The notes: generated by a model from the letters alone, not told the origin. A DNA stretch of 64,000 nucleotides from Pseudoduganella namucuonensis (GCF_900116645.1 NZ_FPBO01000009.1:1-64000); one strand, 5' to 3'; positions 24,684 through 35,394 are shown, numbered from the stretch's first letter. A program made the numbers and translations.

Positions 24684-27643
24684 ACGCGCCCTCGATGACC
24701 CCCCACGGCTACCAGCCGCACGGCGGCGGCCGCACCGGCCAACTGGTGCGCGATTTCGACTGGTCCGCCACCAGCCTGGGGCCGGCGTCGCACTGGAGCG
24801 CGGCGCTGCGCACGGCGGTCGACATCGTGCTCAACTCCCCGGTGCCGATGGTGCTGATGTGGGGCGGCGAGCATGTGATGATCTACAACGACGGCTACGC
24901 CGGCATCGCCGGCGCGCGCCACCCGGCGGCGCTGGGCGGCACCGTGCCGGCCGTCTGGCCCGAGCTGTGGTACTGGAACAGCGCCATCCTGGAGGCCGGC
25001 CTGCGCGGCGAGGTCCGCAGCGTGGAGGAGCAGGAAATGACGACGCTGCGCAACGGCGCCGAGGAGCTGGTCTGGTTCGACCTGCACTACACGCCGGTGT
25101 ACGACAGCTGCGGCGCCGTCGGCGGCGTGCTGTGCACGGTGAACGAGGCCACCGCCAGGGTGTTGCGGCGGCGCGAGCTGGCCCAGGCCGGCCGCGAGCC
25201 GCGCCACACGGCCGAGCCGCCGCGCGTCGCCGGCGGCGGCGCCACCGGCCGCGCGGTCACCGAGGAATTGCTGCGCATGGCGCAGGAGGCCGGCGGCATC
25301 GGCAGCTTCGAATGGTTCCCCGCCACCGGCAGAATGGTGGTGTCGGCCACCTACCGCCGCCTGTGGGGCTTCGCCGACGACGTCGAGGTGACCGCCGAGC
25401 TGCTGCTGGGCATGATCGACGAGCGCGACCGGCGGCGCGCCGGCCCGATGCGGATGGACCGGCACAACCCGCTCGAGTACACCGAGTTCCGCATCCGCCG
25501 CGCCGACACCGGCGAACAGCGCTGGCTGGCGCGCCAGGGCGAGGGCGTGGGCGACGACGAGGGGCGCCGCTACGTGGGCGTGTCGTTCGACATCACGGTG
25601 CGCAAACAGACCGAGCAGGCGCTGCGCGCCAGCCAGGACCGGCTCGCCGCGATCTTCGGCCAGGCCTCGGTCGGCCTGTCCGAGCTGGACCTGACGGGCC
25701 GCTTCCGGCGCGTCAACGGGGCCCTGTGCCACATGCTGGGCCGCGCCGAGCAGGCGCTGCTGGGCCTGCACATGGACGACATCATCCACCCCGAGGAGCT
25801 GGAGGAGAACCGCGCGCTGGTGCGACGCCTGCTGGCCACCGGCGTGCCGTTCACGCTGGAGAAGCGCTACCTGCGGCCGGACGGCGGCTGGGTCTGGATC
25901 TCCAGCAGCATGAGCCGGCTGGACGACGAGGGCGGCCAGCCGCAGGCGCTGATCGCGGTGAAGACCGACATCACCGAGCGGCGCCGCATCGAGGTGGCGC
26001 TGCGCGACCTGAACGACACGCTGGAGCAGCGCGTGGGCCGCGAGGTGGAGGAGCGCGGCAAGGCCGAGGAGGCGCTGCGCCAGTCGCAGAAGATGGAGGC
26101 CGTGGGCCAGTTGACGGGGGGCGTGGCGCACGACTTCAACAACGTGTTGCAGATCATCTCCGGCAACCTGCACCTGATGCAGCAGCAGGCCGCGCAGCAG
26201 GCGCGGCCGGACCCGGCCATGCAAAAGCGGCTGGAGATGGCGGTGGCGGCGGTCGAGCGCGGCGCGCGCCTGTCGGCGCAGCTGCTGGCCTTCGCGCGGC
26301 GCCAGCCGCTGCAGCCCATCGTTTCCAACCTGGGGCGCCTGGTCAGCAACATGGACGACCTGCTGCGCCGCACGCTGGGCGAGACCATCGAGGTCGCCAC
26401 CATCATCGGCAGCGGCCTGTGGAACGCGCTGGTGGACCCGGGCCAGATCGAGAACGTGGTGCTGAACCTGGCCATCAACGCGCGCGACGCCATGCGCGGC
26501 GGCGGCAGGCTGTCCATCGAGGTGGGCAACGCGGTGCTGGACGAGTACTACGTCAACAACCTGCTGGACGTGCCGGCCGGGCAGTACGTGATGTTGTCGG
26601 TGACCGACACCGGCCACGGCATGGAGCCGGAGGTGCTGCGGCGCGCCTTCGAGCCCTTCTTCACCACCAAGCCGGAGGGCGAGGGCACGGGCCTGGGCCT
26701 GTCGATGGCCTATGGCTTCGTCAAGCAGAGCCGGGGCCACATCAAGATCCACAGCGAACCGGGCAACGGCACCAGCGTCCGCATCTACCTGCCGCGCGCC
26801 ATGACGGACGAGGCGCAGGAGCCGGAGCGGCGCACCGGCCCGGTCACCGGTGGCAGCGAGACCATCCTGGTGGTGGAGGACGACGGCGGCGTGCGCAGCG
26901 TGGTGCTGGACATGCTGTCCGGCCTGGGCTACCGCGTGCTGCAGGCGGCCGACGGCGAGGCCGCGCTGCGCATCCTCGAGCGCGAGGCCATCGAACTGCT
27001 GTTCACCGACGTGGTGATGCCGGGCCGGCTGAGCAGCCCGGACCTGGCGCGCGCCGCGCGCGCGCTGCAGCCCGACATCGCCGTGCTGTTCACCTCCGGC
27101 TATCCGCAAAACGCCATCGTGCACGAAGGGCGGCTGGACGCGGGCCTGGAACTGCTGAGCAAGCCGTACCGGCGCGACGAGCTGGCGCGCAAGCTGCGCC
27201 ACGTGCTCAACAATCGCGGCCAGGAGATGCTGGCGCGGCGCCTCAGGGCGGAGCCGGTGGGCGACCTGCTGCCGCCGGAACCGGCCATCGCGCGCGACAG
27301 TTCGCTGCGCATCCTGGTGGTGGAGGACAACCTGGATTCGCAGCAGATGGTGTGCGAGCTGATCGGCATGCTGGGGCACACGGTGCACGGCGTCGGCGAC
27401 GGCGAGCAGGCCTGGGCCCAGTTGCGCGCGCACGACTTCGACATCCTGTTCACCGACATCAGCCTGCCCGGCATGTCCGGCATCGACCTGGCCCGCAAGC
27501 TGCTGGCCGAGGGCAAGCCGACCCGCGTCATCTTCTCCACCGGCTACGGCAAGGAGGCGCTGGACGGCCTGGAATTCCCCGCCGGCGTGCTGCGCAAGCC
27601 CTACGACCTGATGGAGCTGAAGGCCGCGCTGGACAATCCATGA
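24680..27643 (+). CDS. PAS-containing hybrid sensor histidine kinase with two receiver domains
   Basis: A 987-residue soluble kinase with no membrane segment. The N-terminus has a PAS-like domain (PVPMVLMWGGEHVMIYNDGYAGI, about residues 50-160), two further PAS domains (about 190-310 and 315-440, each ending in ITVRKQTEQ or ITERRRIEV linkers), and a kinase core with GGVAHDFNNVLQI carrying the phospho-His at about 484. An ATPase domain (DTGHGMEPE, GLGLSMAYGFVKQSRGHI) and two C-terminal receivers with Asp at about 777 (LFTDVVMPG) and 926 (LFTDISLPG) follow. The AHDFNNxL box marks the HisKA group that often phosphorylates its own receivers. It is coupled to the preceding gene; the pair may form a phosphorelay. 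Confidence 0.93.
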   Translation: MNAPSMTPHGYQPHGGGRTGQLVRDFDWSATSLGPASHWSAALRTAVDIVLNSPVPMVLMWGGEHVMIYNDGYAGIAGARHPAALGGTVPAVWPELWYWNSAILEAGLRGEVRSVEEQEMTTLRNGAEELVWFDLHYTPVYDSCGAVGGVLCTVNEATARVLRRRELAQAGREPRHTAEPPRVAGGGATGRAVTEELLRMAQEAGGIGSFEWFPATGRMVVSATYRRLWGFADDVEVTAELLLGMIDERDRRRAGPMRMDRHNPLEYTEFRIRRADTGEQRWLARQGEGVGDDEGRRYVGVSFDITVRKQTEQALRASQDRLAAIFGQASVGLSELDLTGRFRRVNGALCHMLGRAEQALLGLHMDDIIHPEELEENRALVRRLLATGVPFTLEKRYLRPDGGWVWISSSMSRLDDEGGQPQALIAVKTDITERRRIEVALRDLNDTLEQRVGREVEERGKAEEALRQSQKMEAVGQLTGGVAHDFNNVLQIISGNLHLMQQQAAQQARPDPAMQKRLEMAVAAVERGARLSAQLLAFARRQPLQPIVSNLGRLVSNMDDLLRRTLGETIEVATIIGSGLWNALVDPGQIENVVLNLAINARDAMRGGGRLSIEVGNAVLDEYYVNNLLDVPAGQYVMLSVTDTGHGMEPEVLRRAFEPFFTTKPEGEGTGLGLSMAYGFVKQSRGHIKIHSEPGNGTSVRIYLPRAMTDEAQEPERRTGPVTGGSETILVVEDDGGVRSVVLDMLSGLGYRVLQAADGEAALRILEREAIELLFTDVVMPGRLSSPDLARAARALQPDIAVLFTSGYPQNAIVHEGRLDAGLELLSKPYRRDELARKLRHVLNNRGQEMLARRLRAEPVGDLLPPEPAIARDSSLRILVVEDNLDSQQMVCELIGMLGHTVHGVGDGEQAWAQLRAHDFDILFTDISLPGMSGIDLARKLLAEGKPTRVIFSTGYGKEALDGLEFPAGVLRKPYDLMELKAALDNP

Positions 27644-27732
27644 GCTCCCACGCCCGCCTCCTACGCCGGCGGTAGGCCGCGTCCTATGGCGCGCGGCGCT
27701 GCGCGGGCCTACAGTGGGAGCATCAACATCGC

Positions 27733-29448
27733 ATGGATGCCCCCATGGTCACCAGGAACAACAGCGCCCTGCACAAGCGTGGCGCCGCGTCGCGCACGCG
27801 CGCCATCAACGACTTGCTGCGCCGCGTGTTCGGCGTGGAGCGGCTGCGGCCCGGCCAGCGGCGCGTGATCGACAGCGTGCTGGAAGGCCGCCACACGCTG
27901 GCCATCATGCCCACCGGCAGCGGCAAGTCGCTGTGCTACCAGATCCCCGCCGCGCTGCTGCCCGGCGCCACGGTGGTGGTCTCGCCGCTGATCTCGCTGA
28001 TGCAGGACCAGTTGGAAAAGCTGGACGCCCTGGGCATTCCCGCCGCGCAGGTCAACAGCAGCCTGTCGCGCGGCGAGGAGCAGGCCGCGCTGGACAGCAT
28101 ACGCAGCGGCGTCAGCGGCATCGTGTTCTGCACGCCGGAGCGGCTGGCCAACCCTGAATTCCTGGAACTGCTGAAGGAGGTCGAGATCGCGCTGGTGGTC
28201 ATCGACGAGGCCCACTGCATCTCGCAGTGGGGGCACGACTTCCGTCCGGCCTACCTGGAGATCGGCGCCGCCGTCGCCGCGCTCGGCAAACCGCCGCTGC
28301 TGGCACTGACCGCCACCGCCACCGACGACGTGATCGCCGACATCGGCAAGCAGCTCGGCGCGCCGGGCATGAACGTGGTCAACACCGGCATCTACCGGCC
28401 CAACCTGCACTACCGGGTCACGCAGATCACCAATCCGGACGAGAAGCTGGCGCGGGCGCTGGAGCTGGTGCGGCAAACGGAGGGCGTGGGCATCGTCTAC
28501 TCGGCCACCGTGAAGGCGGCCGAGGAAATGCACGCGGTGCTGGAGCGGGAGGGCGTCGGCGCCGCGCTATACCACGGCAAGCTGGCGGCGCGCGAACGCA
28601 AGGAAAACCAGGAACTGTTCATGAGCGGCGAGCGCCGCGTGATGGTGGCCACCAACGCCTTCGGCATGGGCATCGACAAGGCCGACGTGCGCTTCGTGAT
28701 CCACCTGCAGGTGCCGGCCAACCTGGAGGCCTACTACCAGGAGTCCGGCCGCGCCGGGCGCGACGGCGAGCCCTCCGAGTGCACGCTGCTGTACTTCCAG
28801 GACGACAAGCGCCTGCAGCAGTTCTTCCTGGTCAAGCACTATCCGGACGCCGACGAGCTGCGCACCGTGTACCAGGCGGCTTGCGGGCTCGCCGAGCAGG
28901 GCGCCTTCCCGTTCGCCGCGCTGAAGGCCGGGATGCCGCAGATGCCCGCGCCCAAGCTGCAGGTCTGCCTCAAGCTGCTCAAGGACGGCAAGCTGCTGCG
29001 GCAGAACCGCAAGCTGGCGTGGCTGCCGGCCGCCGGCCAGCCCAGGGCCGAACTGTACGCGTCGCTGGCCGAGATCTACGCGGAAAAGCAGGAGCGCGAC
29101 CGCGCCTCGCTGGAGCAGATGGTGGGCTACGCGCAGAGCGGCTATTGCCGCTGGAAGGTGCTGCTCGACTACTTCGGCGACGACACGCCCGGCTTCGAGC
29201 GCTGCTGCCAGTGCGACAACTGCCTGTCGCCGCCGCAAATCGAGTTGAGCGTGGACGAGACGTTCGCGCCGCCGCCCGCGCCGGTCCCCGCGCCGCCCCA
29301 GGCGCCGCCGGTCGCCGTCGGCAGCCGCGTCAAGGTGCCCAAGTTCGACATCGGCACCGTGCTGTCCGTGGCGGGCGACCAGGTCACCATCGAATTCCCC
29401 GAGCATCTCACCAAGACCTTCCTGGCCGAATACGTCGAGCCGGTCTGA
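27733..29448 (+). CDS. RecQ-family ATP-dependent DNA helicase
   Basis: A 3'-5' SF2 helicase of 571 residues. Motif 0/I: RPGQRRVIDSVLEGRHTLAIMPTGSGKSLCYQ; motif II DEAHCISQWGHDFRP; motif III LALTATAT; motif V/VI NAFGMGIDKADVR and QESGRAGRDGEPS; and the RecQ-Ct zinc cysteines in CRWKVLLDYFGD...CCQCDNCL. The HRDC domain of E. coli RecQ is absent. After a Pro/Ala linker the C-terminal about 45 residues (VGSRVKVPKFDIGTVLSVAG...FLAEYVEPV) look like a small Tudor-like beta barrel. I leave the symbol blank because a paralogous recQ may exist elsewhere. It sits just before the ligase-associated repair cassette. Confidence 0.93.
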   Translation: MDAPMVTRNNSALHKRGAASRTRAINDLLRRVFGVERLRPGQRRVIDSVLEGRHTLAIMPTGSGKSLCYQIPAALLPGATVVVSPLISLMQDQLEKLDALGIPAAQVNSSLSRGEEQAALDSIRSGVSGIVFCTPERLANPEFLELLKEVEIALVVIDEAHCISQWGHDFRPAYLEIGAAVAALGKPPLLALTATATDDVIADIGKQLGAPGMNVVNTGIYRPNLHYRVTQITNPDEKLARALELVRQTEGVGIVYSATVKAAEEMHAVLEREGVGAALYHGKLAARERKENQELFMSGERRVMVATNAFGMGIDKADVRFVIHLQVPANLEAYYQESGRAGRDGEPSECTLLYFQDDKRLQQFFLVKHYPDADELRTVYQAACGLAEQGAFPFAALKAGMPQMPAPKLQVCLKLLKDGKLLRQNRKLAWLPAAGQPRAELYASLAEIYAEKQERDRASLEQMVGYAQSGYCRWKVLLDYFGDDTPGFERCCQCDNCLSPPQIELSVDETFAPPPAPVPAPPQAPPVAVGSRVKVPKFDIGTVLSVAGDQVTIEFPEHLTKTFLAEYVEPV

Positions 29449-29554
29449 AGGCGCCCGGGAGCCGGCCGCGTTTGCCGCGCTTTTGTGCGCCAGCGGACAG
29501 ATGGCGCGCCCCGCCCCTGGCTAAAATGGCGTTTTCCGTGCCGGGAGGGATGCC

Positions 29555-30658
29555 GTGTCCGATATGGTGGTGGTCCGCAAGGAAGGCTTGTACTGCGTGC
29601 CGGGCGATTTCTACATCGACCCCTGGCGCCCGGTCGAACGCGCGGTCATCACGCACGCCCATTCCGACCACGCGCGCTGGGGCCACGGCCACTATCTCGC
29701 CGCCGCGCCCGGCGTGGGCATCCTCAGGTCGCGCCTCGGCGAGATCGACATCCAGGGCCTGGAATACGGCACGCAGGTGGCGCACAACGGCGTGCGCATC
29801 TCGCTGCACCCGGCCGGCCACGTGCTGGGCTCCGCGCAGGTGCGCATGGAGCACCGCGGCGAGGTGTGGGTGGCCTCGGGCGACTACAAGGTGGAGCCGG
29901 ACGCGACCTGCGCGCCGTTCGAGCCGGTGCGCTGCGACACTTTCATTACCGAGTCCACTTTCGGGCTGCCGATCTACCGCTGGCAGCCGGAGGCCGAGGT
30001 CTTCGCCGACATCAACGCCTGGTGGGCGCGCAACGCGGAGCAGGGCAGGGCCAGCGTGCTGCTGGGCTATTCCTTCGGCAAGGCGCAGCGCATGCTGAGC
30101 GGGCTCGATCCGTCGATCGGCGCCATCATCTGCCACGGCGCGGTGGAGCCGCTGAACCGCGTCTACCGCGAGGCCGGCGTGGCGCTGCCGGAGACCCGCA
30201 TGGTGACGGACGTGGCCAAGGCCGACATCCGGCGCTCGCTCGTGGTGGCGCCGCCGTCGGCGGCCGGCTCGCCGTGGATCAAGCGCTTCGGCGAATACAG
30301 CGACGCCTTCGCCAGCGGCTGGATGCTGCTGCGCGGCGCGCGCCGGCGGCGCGGCGTGGACCGCGGCTTCGTGCTGTCGGACCACGCCGACTGGCCGGGG
30401 CTGATGTCCGCCATCAAGGCCACCGGCGCGCGGCGCATCATCGTCACGCACGGCTCGATACCCGTCATGGTGCGCTGGCTGTGCCAGAACAGCTACGACG
30501 CCAGCGGCTTCGACACCGAATACGGCGACGACGAGGCGGAGGACGCGGCGGCCACCGCCGCCATCACGCCGGCCGCGGCGGCGGCAACCGGCGACGGCGC
30601 CACGGAGTCCGCCGCTCCGGCCATCGATCCCGGCGCGGCGGAGGACCGCCATGCGTGA
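29555..30658 (+). CDS. Ligase-associated DNA exonuclease (metallo-beta-lactamase fold)
   Basis: A 367-residue MBL-fold nuclease of the SNM1/CPSF-like group that accompanies ATP-dependent DNA ligases. The metal motif HAHSDHARWG (HxHxDH), PAGHVLGSAQV, ASGDYK, FITESTFGLP and FVLSDHADWPGL are all present. It begins with GTG at 29555 after a GGAGG-type site (ribosome binding GGGAGGGA), the only start that fits. The last about 45 residues are Ala/Glu-rich and unconserved. It overlaps the ligase gene by 8 bases. Known relatives are 'ligase-associated DNA exonuclease' proteins. Confidence 0.92.
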   Translation: MSDMVVVRKEGLYCVPGDFYIDPWRPVERAVITHAHSDHARWGHGHYLAAAPGVGILRSRLGEIDIQGLEYGTQVAHNGVRISLHPAGHVLGSAQVRMEHRGEVWVASGDYKVEPDATCAPFEPVRCDTFITESTFGLPIYRWQPEAEVFADINAWWARNAEQGRASVLLGYSFGKAQRMLSGLDPSIGAIICHGAVEPLNRVYREAGVALPETRMVTDVAKADIRRSLVVAPPSAAGSPWIKRFGEYSDAFASGWMLLRGARRRRGVDRGFVLSDHADWPGLMSAIKATGARRIIVTHGSIPVMVRWLCQNSYDASGFDTEYGDDEAEDAAATAAITPAAAAATGDGATESAAPAIDPGAAEDRHA

Positions 30659-32282
30659 ATTCGCCCGCCTGTACGCCGAGCTCGACGAGACCACGGCCAC
30701 CAACCGCAAGCTCGACGCCCTGCAAGCCTACTTCGCCAGCGCGGCGCCGGAGAACGCGGCGTGGGCGGTGTATTTCCTGGCCGGCGGCAAGCCGCGCCAG
30801 GCGGTGCCGGTCAAGCTGCTGCGCCAGTACGCCACCGAGTTCGCCGGCCTGGACGAATGGCTGTTCGACGAGAGCTACCATGCGGTGGGCGACCTGGCCG
30901 AGACCATCGCCCACATCCTGCCGGCGCCGCGCCACCGCAGCGACATCGGGCTGGCGGAATGGATAGAGCGGCGCATCGCCCCCCTGCGCGGCGCGGCGCC
31001 GGAAACCATACGCGAGGCGCTGTTCCGCTACTGGGACGAGCTGGAAACGCGCGAACGCTTCCTGCTGACGAAGCTGATCGGCGGCGGCTTCCGCGTGGGC
31101 GTGTCGCGGCTGCTGGTGACGCGCGCGCTGAGCGCGATCGCGGCGCTGGACAGCAAGTTGATCGCCCAGCGGCTCATGGGCTGGACCGACGGTCGCGCCC
31201 AGCCCACCGCGCAGGGTTTCCTGCAACTGATCGGCGCGCAGTCCAGCGACGAGCACGCGCAGCGCGGCGGCCAGCCCTATCCCTTTTTCCTGGCGCACCA
31301 GCTGCAGGCCGAGCCGGCGTCGCTGGGCGCGCTGGAGGACTGGCAGGTCGAATGGAAGTACGACGGCATGCGCGCGCAGCTGGTGCGCCGCGAGGGCAAG
31401 AGCTGGCTGTGGTCGCGCGGCGAGGACCTGATCACCGACCGCTTCGCCGAACTGGCCGCGTTGCGCCTGCCGGAGGGCACGGTGATCGATGGCGAGATCC
31501 TGGTCTGGCGTGGAGGCGATACGCCGGCGCCCTTCGCCGACCTGCAAAAGCGCATCACGCGCAAGACCGTGTCGGCGAAGATGCTGGGCGAGTTCCCCGC
31601 CGTGCTGGTGGCCTACGACCTGCTGGAGCTGGAAGGGGCGGACCTGCGCCCGCTGCCGCAGCGCGAGCGGCGCGCCCTGCTGGAACAACTGGTGCACAGG
31701 CTGGAGGCGCCGCAACTGCGCCTGTCGCCGCTGGTGCGGGCCGGCGGCTGGGAGGAACTGGCCGCCATCCGCGGGGAGTCGCGCGCGCGCGGCGTGGAGG
31801 GCATGATGTTGAAGGCGGCCGGCGCGCAATACGGCGTGGGCCGCACCAAGGACGTGGGCACCTGGTGGAAGTGGAAGATCGATCCCTACAGCGTGGACGC
31901 GGTGCTGATCTACGCCCAGGCGGGACACGGCCGCCGCGCCTCGCTGTACACCGACTACACCTTCGCCGTGTGGGACCACGCCGGCGGCGAGCGCCAACTG
32001 GTGCCGTTCGCGAAAGCCTATTCCGGCCTGACCGACGCCGAGATCGCGCAGGTGGACCAGACGATACGGCGCACCACGATAGAGAAGTTCGGTCCCGTGC
32101 GCAGCGTGAAGCCGACCATGGTGTTCGAGATCGGCTTCGAGGGCATCGGCCTGTCGCCGCGCCACAAGTCCGGCATCGCCGTGCGTTTCCCCCGCATCCT
32201 GCGCCGCCGCGACGACAAGACCGTCGACGACGCCGACACGCTCGACACGCTCAGGGGCCTGCTGGCCAGCGGCGCGCCATGA
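30651..32282 (+). CDS. ATP-dependent DNA ligase (repair-type)
   Basis: A 543-residue ATP-dependent DNA ligase, distinct from the NAD-dependent LigA used in replication. The nucleotidyltransferase motif I is [10 protein letters not shown] (the Lys forms the AMP adduct); motif [15 protein letters not shown]; motif [10 protein letters not shown]; motif V WWKWKID. The N-terminal DNA-binding domain (residues about 1-210) and a C-terminal OB domain (after about 420) give the archaeal-like LigI layout rather than a LigD multidomain. It overlaps the exonuclease gene by 8 bases and the helicase gene by 4. Confidence 0.94.
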   Translation: MREFARLYAELDETTATNRKLDALQAYFASAAPENAAWAVYFLAGGKPRQAVPVKLLRQYATEFAGLDEWLFDESYHAVGDLAETIAHILPAPRHRSDIGLAEWIERRIAPLRGAAPETIREALFRYWDELETRERFLLTKLIGGGFRVGVSRLLVTRALSAIAALDSKLIAQRLMGWTDGRAQPTAQGFLQLIGAQSSDEHAQRGGQPYPFFLAHQLQAEPASLGALEDWQVEWKYDGMRAQLVRREGKSWLWSRGEDLITDRFAELAALRLPEGTVIDGEILVWRGGDTPAPFADLQKRITRKTVSAKMLGEFPAVLVAYDLLELEGADLRPLPQRERRALLEQLVHRLEAPQLRLSPLVRAGGWEELAAIRGESRARGVEGMMLKAAGAQYGVGRTKDVGTWWKWKIDPYSVDAVLIYAQAGHGRRASLYTDYTFAVWDHAGGERQLVPFAKAYSGLTDAEIAQVDQTIRRTTIEKFGPVRSVKPTMVFEIGFEGIGLSPRHKSGIAVRFPRILRRRDDKTVDDADTLDTLRGLLASGAP

Positions 32283-34729
32283 GCGCGGGGGCGGACCGGC
32301 GCTTCGACCACTGGTTCGCGCAGCGCGGCTGGAAGATCTTCCCCTTCCAGCGCGAGGTCTGGCGCGCCGCGCTGAAGGGCGACTCCGGCCTGCTGCACGC
32401 CACCACCGGCTCCGGCAAGACCTACGCCGTGTGGTTCGCCGCGCTGCTGCGCGCGGCCGCGACCAAGGAAAAGGGCCGCCGCAAGGCCGGCCTGCGGGTG
32501 CTGTGGATCACCCCCATGCGCGCGCTGGCCGCCGACACCCTGCGCGCGCTGCAAACCTCGGCCGCCGACCTGGCCCCCGCGTGGACCGTCGACGCCCGCA
32601 CCGGCGACACCAGCTCCGGCGACCGCGCCCGCCAGGCGCGCCGCCTGCCCGACGCCCTGGTCACCACGCCGGAAAGCCTGACCCTGATGCTCAGCAATGC
32701 CGACGCGCGCGAGCGCTTCGCGCAGCTGGACATGCTGGTGGTGGACGAGTGGCACGAATTGATGGGCAACAAGCGCGGCGTGCAGACGCAGCTGGCGCTG
32801 GCCCGCCTGCGCCTGTGGAACCCCGGCCTGGTGGTGTGGGGCCTGTCCGCCACGCTGGGCAACCTGGCGCGCGCGGGCGAGGCGCTGCTGGGGGCGGCGC
32901 CCGTGAAACCCGGCGTGACGGTCGAGGGCCGGGTGCGCAAGGATATCGTGGTCGACACGCTGATCCCGGACCATCCCTCGCGCTTCCCCTGGGCCGGCCA
33001 TCTCGGCATCCAGATGCTGCAACCGGTGATCGCCGAAATCGAGCGCCACGCCACCACGCTGGTGTTCACCAACACCCGCTCGCAGGCCGAGCTCTGGTAC
33101 CAGAACCTGCTGGACGCGCGGCCCGACTGGGCCGGCCGGATCGCGCTGCATCACGGCTCGCTGGACCGCGAGGTGCGCGACTGGGTGGAGCTGGGCCTCA
33201 AGAGCGGCCAGTTGAAGGCCGTGGTGTGCACCTCCAGCCTGGACCTGGGCGTGGATTTTCTTCCCGTTGAGCGCGTGCTGCAGATCGGCAGCGCCAAGGG
33301 CGTGGCGCGCCTGCTGCAGCGCGCCGGCCGCTCCGGCCACGCGCCCGGCCGCGCCTCGCGCGTGACGCTGGTGCCCACCCACAGCCTGGAACTGCTGGAG
33401 GCGGCCGGCGCGAAGCAGGCGGTGGCCGAGCGCGACATCGAGTCGCGTCCCGTGCCGGACAAGCCGCTGGACGTGCTGGTGCAGCACCTGGTCACCATCG
33501 CGCTGGGCGGCGGCTTCCGCTCCGGGGAACTGTACGAGGAGGTGCGCGGCGCCTGGTCCTACCGCGACCTGACGCCGGAGGAATGGCAATGGGCGCTGGA
33601 CTTCGTGGCGCGCGGCGGCCAGAGCCTCACCGTCTACCCGGAATACCGGCGCGTGCTGCCGGACGGGGAGGGCGTGTACCGCGTGCCGGACGCCGCCATC
33701 GCGCGCCGCCACCGCATGGGCATCGGCACCATCGTGTCCGAGGCCAGCATCCAGGTGAAGTTCATGAGCGGCGGGCGCCTGGGCAGCGTGGAGGAGGGGT
33801 TCATCTCGCGCCTGCGCGCGGGCGACCATTTCCTGTTCGGCGGGCGCATCCTCGAATTCGTGCGGGTGCACGAGATGACCGCCTACGTGCGGCGCGCCAC
33901 CGGCGCCAAGGGGGCGGTGCCGCGCTGGCAGGGCGGCAAGATGCCGCTGTCGTCGGAGCTGGCCCACGCCGCGCTGGAGCGGATGCGCCTGGCCACCGAG
34001 GGCGTCTACGACGGCCCGGAGATGCGCGCCGTGCGGCCGCTGCTGGAGGTGCAGCAGCGCTGGTCCGCGCTGCCCACGCCGGGCGTCACCGTCGTCGAGC
34101 GCATGCGCAGCCGCGAGGGGCACCACTTGTTCATGTATCCGTTCGCGGGGCGCGCGGTCCACGTCGGCCTGGCCTCGCTGTTCGCCTGGCGCCTGGCCCG
34201 AGCGCGGCCCGCCACCTTTTCCATCGCCGTCAACGACTACGGCTTCGAGCTGCTGGCGCCCGAGGAGGTGGCGTGGCCGGACACCATGGACTTGTTCAGC
34301 GACGAGCGCTTGCTGGAGGACGTGCTGGCCAGCCTGAACGCGACCGAACTGTCGCAGCGCCGCTTCCGCGAGATCGCCCGCATCGCCGGGCTGGTGTTCC
34401 AGGGCTATCCCGGCCAGCACAAGAGCGCGCGCCAGCTGCAGGCCTCGTCCTCGCTGTTCTTCGAGGTGTTCCGCAAGCACGACGCGGACAACCTGCTGCT
34501 GACGCAGGCGCAGCGCGAGGTGCTGGAGCAGGAACTGGAGCTGCGCCGCCTGCGCGCCACGCTGCGGGAGCTGCGGGCGCGCGCCGTGTCGCTGCACGAG
34601 GTGAAGCGCGCCACGCCGTTCGGCTTCGCGCTGATGGTGGAGCGCTTCCGCGAAAAGCTCAGCACGGAGAAGCTGTCGGACCGCGTGGCGCGCATGCTGC
34701 GCGAGTTGGAGAAGGCTGCCGGGCCATGA
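32279..34729 (+). CDS. Ligase-associated DEXH-box helicase (Lhr-type)
   Basis: An Lhr-core-type SF2 helicase of 816 residues. Walker [14 protein letters not shown]-like box VVDEWHEL (DEWH), LSATLGN, then RecA2 with [14 protein letters not shown] and [12 protein letters not shown]-terminal winged-helix and beta-barrel-like regions (about residues 430-816) match Lhr. Lhr proteins unwind RNA:DNA hybrids 3'-5' and have been linked to DNA damage response. It overlaps both neighbours by 4 bases, so it is the third gene of one operon. Confidence 0.94.
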   Translation: MSAGADRRFDHWFAQRGWKIFPFQREVWRAALKGDSGLLHATTGSGKTYAVWFAALLRAAATKEKGRRKAGLRVLWITPMRALAADTLRALQTSAADLAPAWTVDARTGDTSSGDRARQARRLPDALVTTPESLTLMLSNADARERFAQLDMLVVDEWHELMGNKRGVQTQLALARLRLWNPGLVVWGLSATLGNLARAGEALLGAAPVKPGVTVEGRVRKDIVVDTLIPDHPSRFPWAGHLGIQMLQPVIAEIERHATTLVFTNTRSQAELWYQNLLDARPDWAGRIALHHGSLDREVRDWVELGLKSGQLKAVVCTSSLDLGVDFLPVERVLQIGSAKGVARLLQRAGRSGHAPGRASRVTLVPTHSLELLEAAGAKQAVAERDIESRPVPDKPLDVLVQHLVTIALGGGFRSGELYEEVRGAWSYRDLTPEEWQWALDFVARGGQSLTVYPEYRRVLPDGEGVYRVPDAAIARRHRMGIGTIVSEASIQVKFMSGGRLGSVEEGFISRLRAGDHFLFGGRILEFVRVHEMTAYVRRATGAKGAVPRWQGGKMPLSSELAHAALERMRLATEGVYDGPEMRAVRPLLEVQQRWSALPTPGVTVVERMRSREGHHLFMYPFAGRAVHVGLASLFAWRLARARPATFSIAVNDYGFELLAPEEVAWPDTMDLFSDERLLEDVLASLNATELSQRRFREIARIAGLVFQGYPGQHKSARQLQASSSLFFEVFRKHDADNLLLTQAQREVLEQELELRRLRATLRELRARAVSLHEVKRATPFGFALMVERFREKLSTEKLSDRVARMLRELEKAAGP

Positions 34730-35394
34730 GCGCCTGCGAGATCGAACTGGCCGGCGAGCGCGTGCTGCTGCTGGCGCAAAAAGCCTTGTACTGGCCGCGC
34801 GAGCGCCTGCTGGCGGTCGCCGACATCCACTTCGGCAAGGCCGCCTCGTTCCGCGCGCTGGGCGTGCCGGTGCCGGCCGGCACCACGGCGGAAAACCTGG
34901 CGGCGCTCGACGCGCTGCTGGCCGCGCACGACGTGGCCCACATCGTCTTCCTGGGCGACTTCCTGCACGCGCGCGCCGCCCACGCGGCGGCCACCGTGCG
35001 CGCCATGCTGGCGTGGCGCGCGCGCCATCCCGCGCCGCGCCTGACGCTGGTGCGCGGCAACCACGACCTGCGCGCGGGCGACCCGTCCGCGCTGCTGGCC
35101 ATGCGCGTGGTGGACGAGCCGTACACCATCGCGCCGTTCTCCTTCTGCCATCATCCCGACCTGCCGGCGCCGGGCCACGTGCTGGCCGGCCACGTGCACC
35201 CGGCCTACCGGCTGGCGTCCGGGCGCGACTCGGTGCGCCTGCCATGCTTCCTCAGCGGCGCCGCGCGCACCATCCTGCCTTCGTTCGGCGCGTTCACCGG
35301 CGGCCACGGCGTGCGGCCGGAGGCGGGCGAGCGTGTGTATGTTGTCGCCGGTGACGCGGTATTGTTTGTAGGAAAATTGGCTGCGGGAACGTAA
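34726..35394 (+). CDS. pdeM: Ligase-associated phosphoesterase/endonuclease PdeM
   Basis: A calcineurin-like metallophosphoesterase of 222 residues that completes the ligase-associated repair cassette. Metal motifs are intact: ADIHFGK (DxH), FLGDFLH, RGNHD, and GHVHP near residue 155. Known relatives, called PdeM, have been described as endonucleases acting on DNA in damage response. It overlaps the helicase gene by 4 bases and is the last gene of the operon (helicase stop to this start: ATGA-type). Confidence 0.92.
   Translation: MSACEIELAGERVLLLAQKALYWPRERLLAVADIHFGKAASFRALGVPVPAGTTAENLAALDALLAAHDVAHIVFLGDFLHARAAHAAATVRAMLAWRARHPAPRLTLVRGNHDLRAGDPSALLAMRVVDEPYTIAPFSFCHHPDLPAPGHVLAGHVHPAYRLASGRDSVRLPCFLSGAARTILPSFGAFTGGHGVRPEAGERVYVVAGDAVLFVGKLAAGT

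Noticed and set aside
24488..27433. A long minus-strand open frame opposite the hybrid kinase gene
   Set aside because: High GC removes stop codons in the opposite frame; the plus strand has clear PAS, kinase and receiver motifs, and the minus frame has no motif and is rich in Arg/His/Val.
32018..35245. A minus-strand open frame of over 1000 codons opposite the Lhr helicase gene
   Set aside because: Same GC effect; composition is Arg/Ala/Gly/His-rich with no domain, whereas the plus strand has complete helicase motifs.
27733..35394. Phage-defence island
   Set aside because: The genes form the known ligase-associated repair cassette, with composition like their neighbours and no integrase, transposase or toxin-like partner.
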